Shown here piece after piece: positions 21,690 through 36,775 of a stretch of DNA of 64,000 bases (position 1 is its first letter; each line of letters begins with the position of its first letter). A program made the translations under genes and the position numbers. The notes under the pieces are model-generated. The model was not told the origin of the DNA and searched no databases. It saw only the letters and a program-made list of their open reading frames with translations. The stretch is from Haemonchus contortus (lineage: Eukaryota; Nematoda; Chromadorea; Rhabditida; Trichostrongylidae): contig LS997567.1 in NCBI GenBank assembly GCA_000469685.2, positions 26,442,222 through 26,506,221 on the forward strand, written 5' to 3'.

Positions 21690-22482
21690 TAGAAGACGTC
21701 CCAAAACAGGCCAAAGCAACCGGTTCGGTAGTCCATTATATACCGCACCAAGCAGTGCTTACTCCCAGCAAGTTAACAATGAACTGAGGATCGTTTCCGA
21801 CGCCTCAGCTCATTATAAAGGGGGCCCTTCTTCAAATGAAGTTCTTCATCGTGGCCCTGTGATTCTTCCACCTCTTTTCGGTATTCCTTTACGCTTCAGA
21901 TTTGGGACAACAGACATCATATTCGATGTCGAAAAGGCGTTTTTGCAAGTACGCTTACACGAGAGTGATAGAGACGCAACAAGATACCTCTGGTTGCGTA
22001 ATTACGAGAAGCCGCCTACCCTGAAAAACATCCGGACACTTCGTTTCACGCGAGTCACCTTCGAACTCAATAGTTCACCATTTTTGTTGGCGGCTACAAC
22101 ACACTACCATTTGAATTTATATGCAAACGACAAGATGCTCGTGGAGGAAATCAAGAACAACTTGTATGTAGATAACCTACTCCCAACGGCCAACTCCCTT
22201 GAAGAAGCAAGATACAAGTACAAGCAAGTTAAGCAGATGTTCGGCGATTTGTCTATGTACTTGCGGGAGTTCGTCTTCAATGATTCTGCTCTCTTAAGCA
22301 ATATAGCCACAGCAGACAAGTCTAAGGATAGAAATCCTAAGGTTCTAGGAATCAGATGGAACTCTTCCGCCTACAACTTTCAGTTAGCATGTACTGTCGA
22401 AGTGAAAGAACCAGTGATCAAAAGAACGTTAGCAAGTTCAGTGGCCTCAATCTACGATCCGTTATGGTGGATTACTCCGTGA
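21690..22482 (+). pseudogene. BEL-3 Pao-type reverse transcriptase
   Basis: VHYIPHQAVLTPSK (about 21733-21775) matches the family start (YxPHHxV). After a shift, TTDIIFDVEKAFLQVRLHES (about 21907-21966) has the palm motif with the first Asp, then RDATRYLWLRNYEKPP and LYVDNLLP (22160-22184), where YVDN is the Pao-type variant of the YxDD active site. KVLGIRWN and the SSVASIYDPLWW block lead into RNase H. The single main ORF 21859-22482 covers most of the palm. Confidence 0.82.
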
Positions 22483-22791
22483 ACGCACAATGCCAAGGTA
22501 TTCATCCAGTCGCTGTGGAAAGCCATTTATACGTGGGACGAAAAGCTACCAGAGACGAGAGTGAATGGATGGAAAGATATAGTAAAGCCTATACATGGTT
22601 TTCACAAAGACATTGCTCGAATCATATTCAAAAGAGCGGATCAGCAAGTTTTTGTTGCATTCGCAGACGCAAGTTTGAAAGGTATGGCCCTTTCACCGGA
22701 GTTTCCACCGCGGCATGTTGCGAGGACTCATATTGAGCACTGGAATGATGCAAACTTGCTCACTTTGTCTATCTTATTTGCCTTTGCTTAA
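22483..22791 (+). pseudogene. BEL-3 RNase H, 5' part only
   Basis: In another frame the polyprotein continues: KVFIQSLWKAIYTWDEKLPE (about 22496-22555), then WKDIVKPI and VFVAFADASLKGMAL (about 22650-22695), with FADAS the first catalytic motif of Pao-type RNase H. Homology stops at about 22790 in a Leu/Phe-rich stretch. Confidence 0.7.
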
Positions 22792-22799
22792 GCGCACAG

Positions 22800-24200
22800 G
22801 CAGTTGCTTGTTTTTTAGGGGAAAAAGGTGAGGTGCGCAAACAAGTTGATTCGGAAGAAGAACGCGTAGCGTCGCTAAAGAACGAAACTCAGCGCGCTGC
22901 ACGAAGCCATAAGGTAGTTAGAGGAGAAGATCCGCTCGGTACGTGATCTTGGTGACAGTTTATCAGTTTTTTATTTTTGTGTGATACCCTTTTTCATTTT
23001 CTCATCATTTGTTTTCAGGAACTTGCCAATTAAATGTCTGTATTTGGGAGGCCAGGAGCGTATTTTGCGTGGACTAGTACGTCGCTGAAGATCAGCGACT
23101 GAATGGCCGTGCTGGTGCTGTACTGCACTTTCGGCACCGACTAAATTGGCTCCAGAATGGTGGAAGAAAATCCTTTGATCATGAGTAAACAGTGTTCTTT
23201 TCAAATCTACTTGATTTGAAGTGATGCGTTCTGGGCTCAAAAACTAATTATATCTTAGTGCAGATAACGTTTTTATCACTGGAGAGGTATGCTACACAGT
23301 AATCCAAACTCGCAATCGTCACGATGTATGCTCGCGTAAGTACACGATTGACAGTCGGCAGCTGGCACGAGACCGCTAAGTGCTAATGAACACAACAAAC
23401 ACAACAGCCAGTGGTCGCCTACATTGCGTTTCGTGTGATCCGGTACGACTATCTGACATATGTTCTGCTCGGGATTAGAGTGACCAGTGGCTAGATGATC
23501 ACAAATCTCCAGATGCGGAATCTCCCCACAGGATTAGTGATCTCGGTTGGGTTTTCGAGTGGCAAATGGCAGACGCTAGCGAGCTACGAATAGCTTACCG
23601 TAAGCAAGGATTCGAAATGAGTTTGGATTGGTAAAAGTTTCAAGTGCACAATGAACAAAGAAGTCAGCTAGGGTTTCATCCCTAGAGATATTAGGGACGC
23701 GCTATGGTACTACAGAGTTCCGCCTGTTTGTGCACCTTTTCTCCCTAGGAAACTAGCAACTGCCTGTGCGCTTGCAGCATACTGATTGCACCGCTAACCT
23801 ATGCGGGCAGTGGATGCAGTTCGTATCCTAAAAGCAAACGTAAATTAAATAGAGAAAGTAGGCAAGTTCTCATCATTCCAGTGCTTAAGATGAGTCTTCG
23901 CAACATGCCGCGGTGGAAACTCCGGTGAAAGGCATGCGTCCAATGCTATATTAGCTAAGCATATGTGAGTAAAATTAAAAACAAATCATGAAAATTCCCA
24001 CGAATTATCAGCAATTAGATATGGCAAGGTCCCGTAACTCCTCTCGAGAATCTGTACTACTAGGATTTCACATTTACTCGGAAAACATCTAGGAAAAACA
24101 TCGAAACATTTATATTTTATGTGTTATACTCAGTTAACAAAAAATCAAGTTAGGACAAAAACTGTTCAACACTAATGTGAAATCATTTCAGCTGTTCAAA
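22800..24200. other. No recognisable gene
   Basis: Only short open frames; the longest is on the minus strand at 22971-23240 and has no recognisable motif. No repeat, LTR or RNA gene was recognised by eye. Confidence 0.4.
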
Positions 24201-24207
24201 ATAACAC

Positions 24208-24372
24208 ATGGCTCACCCCACCTTCACCGTAATCGGAATAAGTGCCCCCACCATCAGCATCCCGATCCGTCCTCCCATCAAAGTCTTCCTCGACAGATTC
24301 ATGGAAAAGAGAGAAAGCGTACATGTGTCGGACTGTCGAGCTCATGCTTTCTGTGTTTCTGCGCGTCAATAG
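24208..24372 (+). CDS. Possible 54-codon ORF or exon, unknown
   Basis: ATG at 24208 follows a good splice acceptor (CATTTCAG at about 24186-24193) and opens a frame MAHPTFTVIGISAPTISIPI... ending at TAG 24370-24372. It is rich in Ile/Pro at the start and Arg/Ser/Cys at the end. No family recognised. The acceptor and ATG make it slightly more likely than a random ORF, but no other exon is seen. Confidence 0.2.
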   Translation: MAHPTFTVIGISAPTISIPIRPPIKVFLDRFMEKRESVHVSDCRAHAFCVSARQ

Positions 24373-24596
24373 TTTCTAAAAAAATATTATGAAACTCTTT
24401 TCTTACGGCGTGTCGCCAGGTTCGGCCTCATTCCACGCAGAGAAATACCGGTGAGTAAGAACACTCAATGGAACGACTTAAAACTCTTATTTCAAAATTC
24501 GCACATGGCACTAGTTTTTCTGCAGCTTTATACTATAAGAGAATGCCTAAGCCATACCGGAACTACGATCGAAGCTTCAGAACGAGCTTACTGTAA

Positions 24597-24830
24597 GGAA
24601 TAGAGATGTCGAGTCCTCGCTTCGCTGCCGCCTCGTCATGGGTGCCTTCATCAATCGCTTACCCATCGTCGCACAATACCACTACAAAAGCGGCTGGTCT
24701 GAGACAGTCTCGTTGAATTGCTCATCGTCGCTGCCGTGTTACATCACCCTGGCCTATGGCCCACTTCGTCCTCACCTTTTTCCCCATGATTATCAAATGT
24801 TATATCAGTAATAAATATGTATAGGCAAGA
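24597..24830 (+). repeat. Diverged copy of a module found in palindrome 2
   Basis: GGAATAGAGATGTCG and the following CGCTTCGCTGCC...CGTC resemble 56411-56450 (GGAATAGAGATGTCG, CGCTGCCCTACGCCC), and CCTGGCCTATGGCCCA resembles the CCTGG-CT-CCTTGACCCA block at about 56590. Related stretches are in the palindrome 2 spacer (52845-53085) and mirrored at 47940-48150. This copy is much diverged. Confidence 0.4.
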
Positions 24831-24840
24831 CTAGTGTATA

Positions 24841-25178
24841 GCAGAGGAACTCTCGGTCATGCTACACCATCAGATATAGGCCCATCTGACCCACGTTCTG
24901 ATACACTGTTACCAATGCAGGAAACTAAAGCAGCCTCATAAGCGGCCCCACCTCAGGATGTATCTTCACCAAAAGCCGTCCCCATCCAACGAGCAGCCAC
25001 CTCGTCGAGCAGTCGTCAGTATTCCAACGAGCTCTCTTCACAGGTTCAACAAGGAGCCACTCTTCAGGCTGTATACACTGCCGCCCCACCGGAATATTAT
25101 CGCCCATCGCAGACGATCCCCCCCCCCCCCCCCCCCCCCCCCCCCACTTCCGGCTGGGGCGGACCACGTAAAGGACGA
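24841..25178 (+). pseudogene. Exon-like proline-rich coding stretch ending at the CA array
   Basis: Between an acceptor-like GTGTATAG (ending about 24841) and a donor-like GTAAAG (25169), one frame is open except for a TAA at about 24938. It reads Ser/Gln/Ala-rich (VPIQRAATSSSSRQYSNEL, QQGATLQAVYTAAPPEYYRP) and then enters polyproline made by the C-run. Composition resembles a disordered protein region. The in-frame stop and lack of other exons leave it as a remnant or chance. Confidence 0.3.
25118..25145 (+). repeat. (C)28 homopolymer
   Basis: Twenty-eight consecutive C, immediately before the CA array. The complementary G28 can form G-quadruplexes, and length errors in sequencing are likely here. 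Confidence 0.95.
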
Positions 25179-25185
25179 AACGCAA

Positions 25186-25534
25186 CACACAACACACATA
25201 CACACAACACACAACACACAACGCACACACATACACACATACACACGACACACAACACACACATACATACATACACACGACACACAACACATAACGCACA
25301 AAACGCCCACACATACAACACAAACACAACACATCCCACGCAACACACAACACACACATACACACATAGTCACATACACACATACATATGAAACGCACAC
25401 ACACGCAACACACACAACACAACAAACAACACACAACACACAACACACATACACACATACACACGAGACACAACACACGCACACACGTACACACAACACA
25501 CAACACACAACACACAAAACGCACACACACACAG

Positions 25535-25566
<32 letters not shown>

Positions 25567-28500
25567 ACAACACACGTAACACAACCCACAAAACCCACAC
25601 AACACACAGCACACAACGCACACACATACACACAGTACACAACACAGATATACACACATACATACATACAGACGACACACAACACACATCACATACACAA
25701 CACGACCACAACACACAACACACACAACGCACACACATACACACATACTCACATACACACATACGCACAACACACAACACACAACACACACAACAAACAG
25801 CACACAATACACAACACACACAACACACACAACAAACAACACACAAAACACAACACACAACACACAACACGCAACACACAACACACAACACACAATACAC
25901 ACATAATACACACACATACACACATACACACATACACACATACGCACAACACACAACACACAACACGCACAACACATACGCAACACACATACACACAACA
26001 CACAACACATAACGCACACACACACATACACACATACACACACAACCCACAACACACATACACACATACACACAACACAACACACAACACACACAACCCA
26101 CAACACACATACACACATACACACAACACAACACACAACACACACATACGCATACACATACACACATACACACAACACACAACACATAACATACACAATA
26201 CACACACATACACACATACACACAACACACAACACACAACACACACAATAGGCACACAACAAACAACACACATACACACAACACACAACGCACAACACAA
26301 ACACTATACACACACACAACAAACAACACACAACACACAACACACATACACATATACACACAACACAACACACACAATACACACACAACACACAACACAC
26401 AACACAAAACACAACACACACATACACATAAACACATACACAAAACACACAACACATAACACACACAATACACACACATACACACATACACACATACACA
26501 CAACACACAACACACACAATACACACACAACAAACAACACACATACACACAACACACAACACATAACACACACAATACACACACATACACACATACACAT
26601 ACACACAACACACTAGACACAACGCACAAACACACATACACATACACACATACACGCATACGCACAACACACAACACACAACACAACACACACATAACAA
26701 ACAGCACACAATGCACAACACACAACGCACACACAACACACATACACACATACACACAACACATAACACACAACACACAACGCACAACACAAACACAATA
26801 CACAGACAACAAACAACACACAACACACAACACACATACACACATACACACAACACAACACACACACAATACACACCCAACACACAACACACAACACACA
26901 ACACAACACACACAACGAACAGCACACAACACACAACACACAAGGCACACACACATACACATACACACATACACACAACACATAACACACACAATACACA
27001 CACAACACACAACACACAACACAAAACACAACACACACATACACATACACACATACGCAGAACACAGAACACATAACACACACAATACACACACATACAC
27101 ACATACACACAACACACAACACACAACACGCAACACACACACAATACACACACAACAAACAACACACATACACACAACAAACAACACACAACACACAACA
27201 CACATACACATATACACACAACACAACACACACAATACACACACAACACACAACACACAACACAAAACACAACACACACATACACATACACACAAACGCA
27301 GAACACAGAACACATAACACACACAATACACACACATACACACATACACACAACACACAACACACAACACACACAATACACACACAACAAACAACACACA
27401 TACACACAACACACAACACATAACACACACAATACACACACATACACACATACACATACACACAACACACTACACACAACGCACAAACACACATATACAC
27501 ATACACACATACACGCATACGCACAACACACAACACACAACACAACACACACATAACAAACAGCACACAATGCACAACACACAACGCACACACAACACAC
27601 ATACACACATACACACAACACATAACACACAACACACAACGCACAACACAAACACAATACACAGACAACAAACAACACACAACACACAACACACATACAC
27701 ACATACACACAACACAACACACACACAATACACACCCAACACACAACACACAACACACAACACAACACACACAACGAACAGCACACAACACACAACACAC
27801 AAGGCACACACACATACACATACACACATACACACAACACATAACACACACAATACACACACACATACACACATACACACAACACACAACACGCAACACA
27901 CACACAATTCTCACACAACAAACAACACACACACACACAACAAACAGCACACAATACACAACACACAAGACACATACACAACACACAGACACACAACACA
28001 CACAATACATACTTACACACACAACACACAACACACATACACACAACACACAAAACACATACACAACACACATACACACAACACACAACACATAACGCAC
28101 ACACACACATACACACACACAATCCACAACACACATACACACATACACACAACACAACACACAACACACACACATACACATACACACATACACACAACAC
28201 ACAACACATAACACACACACAATACACACATACACACATACACACAACACACAACACACACAATAGACACACAACAAACAACACACATACACACAACACA
28301 CAACACGCAACACACACACAATTCTCACACAACACACAACACACAATACACATACACACAACACACAACACACAACGCACAACACAAACACAATACACTT
28401 ACAAGAAACAACATACAACACACAACGCACACACACATACGCATACACACATACACACAACACACACAATACATACACACACTGCAAACAACACACATAC

Positions 28501-31500
28501 ACACAACACATAACACACAACACGGAACACACAACACACAACACACAACGCACAACACAAACATAATACACACACAACAAACAACACACAACACACAACG
28601 CACACACACATACGCATACACAAATACAACAACACACACAATACATACACACACAACAAACAACACACAAAACACACACAATAGACACACAACAAACAAC
28701 ACACAACACACAACACACATACACATACACACATACACACACAACCCACAACACACATACACACATACACACAACACAACACATAACACACACAATACAC
28801 ACACATACACACATACACACATACACACAACACACAACACGCAACACACACAATACACACACAACAAACAACACACAACACACAACGCACAACACAAACA
28901 CAATACACACACACAACAAACAACACACAACACAAAACACAACACACACATACACATACAGACATACACAGAACACAGAACACATAACACACACAATACA
29001 CACACATACACACATACACACAACACACAACACATAACACACACAATACACACTACAGACAACACACATACACACAACACACAACACATAACACACACAG
29101 TACACACACATACGCACATACACACATACACACATACTCACATACACACAACACACAACACACACAATACACACTACAAACAACACACATACACACAACA
29201 CACAACCCGGAACACACAACACACAACACACATACACACAACACACAACACACAACGCACAACACAAACACAATACACACACAACAAACAACACACAACA
29301 CACAATGCACACACACACATACGCATACACACATACACACATACACGCACCACATAACACACACAATACATACACACACATACACACATACACGCAACAT
29401 ATAACACAAACAATACACACAATACACACACACATACACACATACACACATACACACATACGCACAACACACAACACACACAACACATACACATATACAC
29501 ACAAAACAACACACATAACACACACAATACACACACATACGCACATACGCACATACACACATACTCACATACACACAACACACAACACACACAATACACA
29601 CTACAAACAACACAAATACACACAACACACAACCCGGAACACACAACACACAACACACATACACACAACACACAACACACAACGCACAACACAAACACAA
29701 TACACACACAACAAACAGCACACAACACACAACGCACACACACATACGCATACACACATACACATAACACACACAATACATACACACACAACAAACAACA
29801 CACAAAACACAACACACAACACACAACACACATACACACAACACACAACACACAACGCACAACACAAACACAATACACTTACAAGAAACAACACACAACA
29901 CACAACACACATACACACATACACACAACACACAACACACAACACACACAATAGGCACACAACAAACAACACACATACACACAACACACAACGCACAACA
30001 CAAACACTATACACACACACAACAAACAACACACAACACACAACACACATACACATATACGCACAACACAACACACACAATACACACACAACACACAACA
30101 CACAACACAAAACACAACACACACATACACATAAACACATACACAAAACACACAACACATAACACACACAATACACACACATACACACATACACACATAC
30201 ACACAACACACAACACACACAATACACACACAACAAACAACACACATACACACAACACACAACACATAACACACACAATACACACACATACACACATACA
30301 CATACACACAACACACTAGACACAACGCACAAACACACATACACATATACACACAACACAACACACACAATACACACACAACACACAACACAAAACACAA
30401 CACACACATACACATACACACATACGCAGAACACAGAACACATAACACACACAATACACACACATACACACATAGTACACACAACACACAACACACAACA
30501 CACACACACACAATACACACACAACAAACAACACACATACACACAACACAAAACACAACACACACACATACACATAAACACATACACAAAACACACAACA
30601 CATAACACACACAATACACACACATACACATAAACACATACACAAAACAAACAACACATAACACACACAATACACACACATACACACATACACACATACA
30701 CACAACACACAACACGCAACACACACACAATACACACACAACAAACAACACACATACACACAACAAACAACACACAACACACAACACACATACACATATA
30801 CACACAACACAACACACACAATACACACACAATAGACACACAACAAACAACACACAACACACAACACACATACACATACACACATACACACACAACCCAC
30901 AACACACATACACACATACACACAACACAACACACACAATACACACACAACACACAACACAAAACACAACACACACATACACATACACACATACACAACA
31001 CACAACACATAACACACACAATACACACACATACACACATACACACAACACACAACACATAACACACACAATACACACTACAGACAACACACATACACAC
31101 ATACACACATACTCACATACACACAACACACAACACACACAATACACACTACAAACAACACACATACACACAACACACAACACATAACACACACAGTACA
31201 CACACATACGCACATACACACATACACACATACTCACATACACACAACACACAACACACACAATACACACTACAAACAACACACATACACACAACACACA
31301 ACCCGGAACATACAACACACAACACACATACACACAACACACAACACACAACGCACAACACAAACACAATACACACACAACAAACAACACACAACACACA
31401 ATGCACACACACATACGCATACACACATACACACATACACGCACCACATAACACACACAATACATACACACACATACACACATACACGCAACATATAACA

Positions 31501-34306
31501 CAAACAATACACACAATACACACACACATACACACATACACACATACACACATACGCACAACACACAACACACACAACACATACACATATACACACAAAA
31601 CAACACACATAACACACACAATACACACACATACGCACATACGCACATACACACATACTCACATACACACAACACACAACACACACAATACACACTACAA
31701 ACAACACAAATACACACAACACACAACCCGGAACACACAACACACAACACACATACACACAACACACAACACACAACGCACAACACAAACACAATACACA
31801 CACAACAAACAGCACACAACACACAACGCACACACACATACGCATACACACATACACATAACACACACAATACATACACACACAACAAACAACACACAAA
31901 ACACAACACACAACACACAACACACATACACACAACACACAACACACAACGCACAACACAAACACAATACACTTACAAGAAACAACACACAACACACAAC
32001 ACACATACACACATACACACAACACAACACACACAATACATACACACACAACAAACAACACACAAAACACAACACACAACACACAACACACATACACACA
32101 ACACACAACACACAACGCACAACGCACAACACAAACACAATACACTTACAAGAAACAACACACAACACACAACACACATACACACATACACACAACACAA
32201 CACACACAAAATACACACACAACACACAACACACAACACACACAATACATACTACAGACAACACACATACACACAACACACAACACATGACACACACAAT
32301 ACACACACATACGCACATACACATATACACACATACTCACATACCTACAACACACAACACAGAACACACACAACACATACACAACACACATACACACAAC
32401 ACACAACACACAACGCACACACACATACACACATACACACAACCCACAACACACACATACACACATACATACAACATACAACACCCACAATACACACCCA
32501 ACAAACAGCACACAACCGACAACACACACATATACACATACACACATACACACATACACGCACCACATAACACACACAATACATACACACACATACACAC
32601 ATACACACAACACACAACACACAACACCCACAATACACACACAACAAACAACACACAACCGACAACACACACATATACTCATACAAACATACACACATAC
32701 ACACAACACACAAGACACAACACCCACAATACACACACAACAAACAACACACAAGCGACAACACACACATATACTCATACACACATACACACATACACGC
32801 ACCACATAACACACACAATACATACACACACATACACACATACACACAACACACAACGCACAACACCCACAATACACACACACAGCAAACAACACACATA
32901 CACACATACACGCATACACACAACCCACAACACACACATATACACATACACACATACACGCAACACATAACACTCACAATACACACAATACACACACACA
33001 TACACACAACACACAATACACAACACCCACAATACACACACAGCAAACAACACACATATACACATACACGCATACAGACAACCCACAACACACATATACA
33101 CATGCACACATACACGCAACACATAACACACACAATACATGCACACACATACACACATACACACAACACACAATACACAACACCCACAATACACACACAG
33201 CAAACAACACACATATACACATACACGCATACAGACAACCCACAACACACATATACACATACACGCATACACACAACCCACAACACATATAGACATGCAC
33301 ACATACACACATACACGCAACATATAACACACACAATACACACAATACACACACATACACACATACACACATACGCACAACACACAACACACACAACACA
33401 TACACATATACACACAAAACAACACACATAACACACACAATACACACACATACACTCATACGCACATACACACATACACACATACTCACATACACACAAC
33501 ACACAACACACACAATACACACTACAAACAACACACATACACACACATACATACAACATACAACACCCACAATACACACCCAACAAACAGCACACAACCG
33601 ACAACACACACATATACACATACACACATACACACATACACGCACCACATAACACACACAATACATACACACACATACACACATACACACAATACACAAC
33701 ACACAACACCCACAATACACACACAACAAACAACACACAACCGACAACACACACATATACTCATACACACATACACACATACACGCAACACATAACACAC
33801 ACAATACACACAATACACACACACATACACACAACACACAATACACAACACCCACAATACACACACAGCAAACAACACACATATACACATACACGCATAC
33901 AGACAACCCACAACACACATATACACATGCACACATACACGCAACACATAACACACACAATACATGCACACACATACACACATACACACAACACACAATA
34001 CACAACACCCACAATACACACACAGCAAACAACACACATATACACATACACGCATACAGACAACCCACAACACACATATACACATGCACACATACACGCA
34101 ACACATAACACACACAATACATGCACACACATACACACATACACACAACACACAATACACAACACCCACAATACACACACAGCAAACAACACACATATAC
34201 ACATACACGCATACAGACAACCCACAACACACATATACACATGCATACATACACACACACACGCAACATATAACGCACACACAATACACTCACAACAATC
34301 AACACA
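25186..34306 (+). repeat. 9.1-kb C/A-only satellite-like array
   Basis: Nearly all bases are A or C, with scattered T and rare G. The basic words are 7-mers AACACAC and 8-mers ATACACAC mixed irregularly. Longer blocks recur: about 26600-27000 is repeated at 27460-27860 (offset about 859), about 26220-26610 at 29925-30310 (offset 3703), and about 29175-29940 at 31270-32035 (offset 2094). From 32.9 to 34.25 kb a variant with ATACATGCACAC, CACCCACAATACAC and ACACGCATACAGACAACCC occurs in tandem (period near 158 bp at the end). Long open frames in both directions here follow from the composition and are not genes. Confidence 0.97.
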
Positions 34307-34490
34307 TGTGGCGATCAATCGCGACCAATCGCGACTATGTATGCATTCTTGTCACGTCAAGAAGGAGATTCCTTTTGCTGTAATGTTTTCGATGTATTTA
34401 AGGGCTCTGAGAACATCTCAGGGGCCTTTTGTGCTCTGCGGTTAGGATAAAGTGGTGAGTCAAGAAAGGTGTTGCTGAACCACCGAGAAC
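34307..34490 (+). repeat. BEL-4 5' LTR
   Basis: Begins TGTGGCGATCAATCGCGACC and ends CACCGAGAAC. It matches the 3' LTR with only a few differences (for example GATGTATTTAAGG versus GGTGTATTTAGGG, and GGTGTTG versus GGCGTTG). It contains the hairpin-like TGAGAACATCTCA and a GGCCTTTTGTGCTC block. The few LTR-LTR mismatches imply a fairly recent insertion. Confidence 0.9.
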
Positions 34491-34494
34491 GGTT

Positions 34495-34504
34495 TGGTGC
34501 ATCG
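34495..34504 (+). other. BEL-4 tRNA primer-binding site
   Basis: TGGTGCATCG starts four bases after the LTR end, the normal position for a primer-binding site. The same decamer is used in BEL-1 and BEL-5. Confidence 0.75.
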
Positions 34505-34574
34505 TGCCAAATACTGTTCTTAGTCACAAAAAAAATCTGGTCCGTCAACCAGTAGATCAGCCTATCTGATTCAA

Positions 34575-35893
34575 GTGGCCCGCTCAGGTCCCCATCGAAA
34601 AGAAACGATGGAATCTATTCTATATGGAAAACCCATCTCAAATGGCGTAATCACACTCAAGTCGCTTGTAGAAAATTTCAAAGAGTACACGAAACCGCCG
34701 CAGCCTGCGCAAGACGACGAAGAACAATACGAGCAAACGCTGCAGGCCATAGATCTCATAAAAGGTAGTATATCGCAAATCAAATCGACCAAAAATGAAT
34801 TGATGTCGTTAGTCGAAAAAATGAAGAGTGACTACGACACTACCAAAAGCAGGGACGACAAGAAAAACATCCTGCAGGAACTGGAAAAGGTAGAAGAAGA
34901 GGTGAAATACACTGCGGTGTTGAATGAAGCGACGGAAATGATCCTCATGCTAAATACCAGACTCACTGAAGCGGGCAGCAATGAGCGAAGACTTGCACGA
35001 AAACTTGGAAAAGTTTTTCAATCGCAAGGCCCCTTAGGAAACAGTTACGCACCGTCAATAAAACTCGAGAATACCACAAATAATACGACCGAACCAGACT
35101 TATCTGAAACCAGGCAACTGTCGGGCACGATTCCTCCTCCAAGAATAACACTTCCGAAATTATATGGAGACGAACAAACATTTCTTGAGTTCTGGGCAGC
35201 ATATGAGACCTTAGTTCACAACAAAAGAGCGTTAACGGGGGAATACAACTGCTACCCCAAAACTACCAGTGGATGGTAGAAACCCTCACGAAAAAGTATG
35301 TAAATAAACCATCTAATCGCGCCCGTATAGTCCAGAGATTACGAGATCTCCCGTCGGCAGATAGAAGAGCCGAAAACAATGAAGTGACATACGATAAAAT
35401 ATGTGCGCTGTTGAATGAAATGCTATCAGCCGGACAAGATATCCGAGCTACAAAAGACGCCATGTGGACTGAAGCGATCTTAGGCAAATTCCACAGAGAC
35501 ATCGTAGAGCCAGTTCTCGTTAAAATGCGCGAAAAAGATGATGTCACCGTTGATACTATCATGCAAATGATAGAAACGGGAATAGCCGCAAAGTCTTATA
35601 TTCAATCAAGAACCAGGCTAGCTGAGCCTAAGGCGAGGATGTCTGGCAGAAACTCGAAACCTCAAAAATGCGTAGTTTGTGGGCAGGATAACCATTTTGC
35701 TTGGCAGTGCACATCGCCGCTAACAGTCGCAGAAAAGCGAAAAATAGTGCCGGAAAAGTGACTCTGCAGGAAATGTTATTCGAGCCAACATTCTAGCCAG
35801 GATTGCGTTAGTTAAAATTGTACGCTATGCGGTAGGCTTCACCACAACAAATTATGTTTCTCTAGCGAAAACACAAACACGAGTCAGTTACAC
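34575..35893 (+). pseudogene. BEL-4 gag with three zinc knuckles; one shift and stops
   Basis: ORF 34575-35279 holds the N-terminal helical region (ITLKSLVENFKEYTKPP; YEQTLQAIDLIKGSISQIKS; a coiled coil to about residue 135) and the start of the capsid-like core (PPPRITLPKLYGDEQTFLEFW). The frame shifts near 35250-35275 and continues to 35761 (KYVNKPSNRARIVQRLRDLP, YDKICALLNEMLSAGQDI, CVVCGQDNHFAWQC). After a TGA at 35759-35761 two further knuckles read CRKCYSSQHSSQDC and CTLCGRLHHNKLC. The first methionine that matches BEL-1 Gag is at about 34608 (MESILYGKP). Gag builds the particle and binds RNA through the knuckles. Confidence 0.85.
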
Positions 35894-36775
35894 ATGCGCC
35901 AAAGGAGCGCAGCGCCTGGCAGGGAATCGAAAGGAATCAGTCAGACCGTGCGCAGCGATTATCAACAAACGCAACAACGAGACAATATCAGCTACGCAAG
36001 GAATGAAGCGATAAGTCAATCACACCAGCAGAGACCAACGATGCGAAAGAACCACAACACAAACCTCCACATCGAGGAGAATGAAATCGAAGAAGAAACA
36101 AAAGAGGATGACGCCATAACTAGCGAGGTCGAACTTCATAGCACGGTAAATCACACTGCAATACGAAGAACTTTGGATACTCAAGGTCGATACCAGATCA
36201 TATTAATGACAGCCGAAGGTAGTATATGGAATCACAACACTGACAAGTTCGAGAAAGTCGTTTTCCTTTTCGACACAGGGGCGCAAAAAACTATCATCGA
36301 AGAAGAGTTCGCCGTCAAACTCGGGCTTCCAAGACTGAAGACCGAAATGTGCCTCATGTCCGGGATCGGCGGGAATACCGAAATGTTTGAGAGCAACGTA
36401 GTGAGTGTTAAAATAGGAACCGCGTATGGAAAAGATCTCGACATCTTAATCCAAACGAAACCTATCCTGACTAAAGGATTTCCTTCAGTGAAGCTTAGCC
36501 CTGCAGATCAGGCATTCCTTCAGGATCGCAACATCCTAGTATGTAATCCAAACATTCGTGACGAAAACCAGTTGCCACAAATTCTAGTCGGCTTAGACCA
36601 CTACTACGATTTCGTGCATGAAAAGGGAGAGATACTTCAAATTCCATCTGGACTTCGGCTAGCTGGGACTATCTTTGGTCCAACGTTATACGGTCGCGGC
36701 TCCATTGATGCTCAAGACTCGGATATAACCGCGCCGGCAGTCGCCCACTGTATCACAGCAGTGACCTCCGCTTAG
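35894..36775 (+). pseudogene. BEL-4 DUF1758 aspartic protease
   Basis: A single 293-codon frame. A Gln/Asn/Glu-rich linker is followed by YQIILMTAEGSIWNHNT, the active site LFDTGAQKTII (DTG at about 36272-36280), the MSGIGGN flap-like motif, and PQILVGLDHYYDFV, then PSGLRLAGTIFGP. The catalytic triad is intact, unlike that of the gypsy element and BEL-3. It ends at TAG 36773-36775 and the polyprotein resumes at once in the same direction. Confidence 0.85.

Larger units (their letters stand above)
20570..22800 (+). mobile_element. BEL-3 pol fragment
   Basis: A plus-strand BEL/Pao pol fragment holding protease, RT and the first part of RNase H, directly abutting the truncated gypsy integrase on the left and unrecognised DNA on the right. 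No LTR, gag or integrase is seen. Its RT is clearly divergent from that of BEL-4, so it is another lineage. Confidence 0.8.

Noticed and set aside
25186..34306. CRISPR-like or telomeric array
   Set aside because: No repeat-spacer architecture and no telomere-type unit such as TTAGGC; words are irregular CA-based.
24925..34383. Very long open frames on both strands (over 1000 codons; Cys/Val-rich on minus, Thr/His-rich on plus)
   Set aside because: They arise because C/A repeat lacks stop codons in most frames. The amino acid content is only the codons of the repeat, with no domain or start context.
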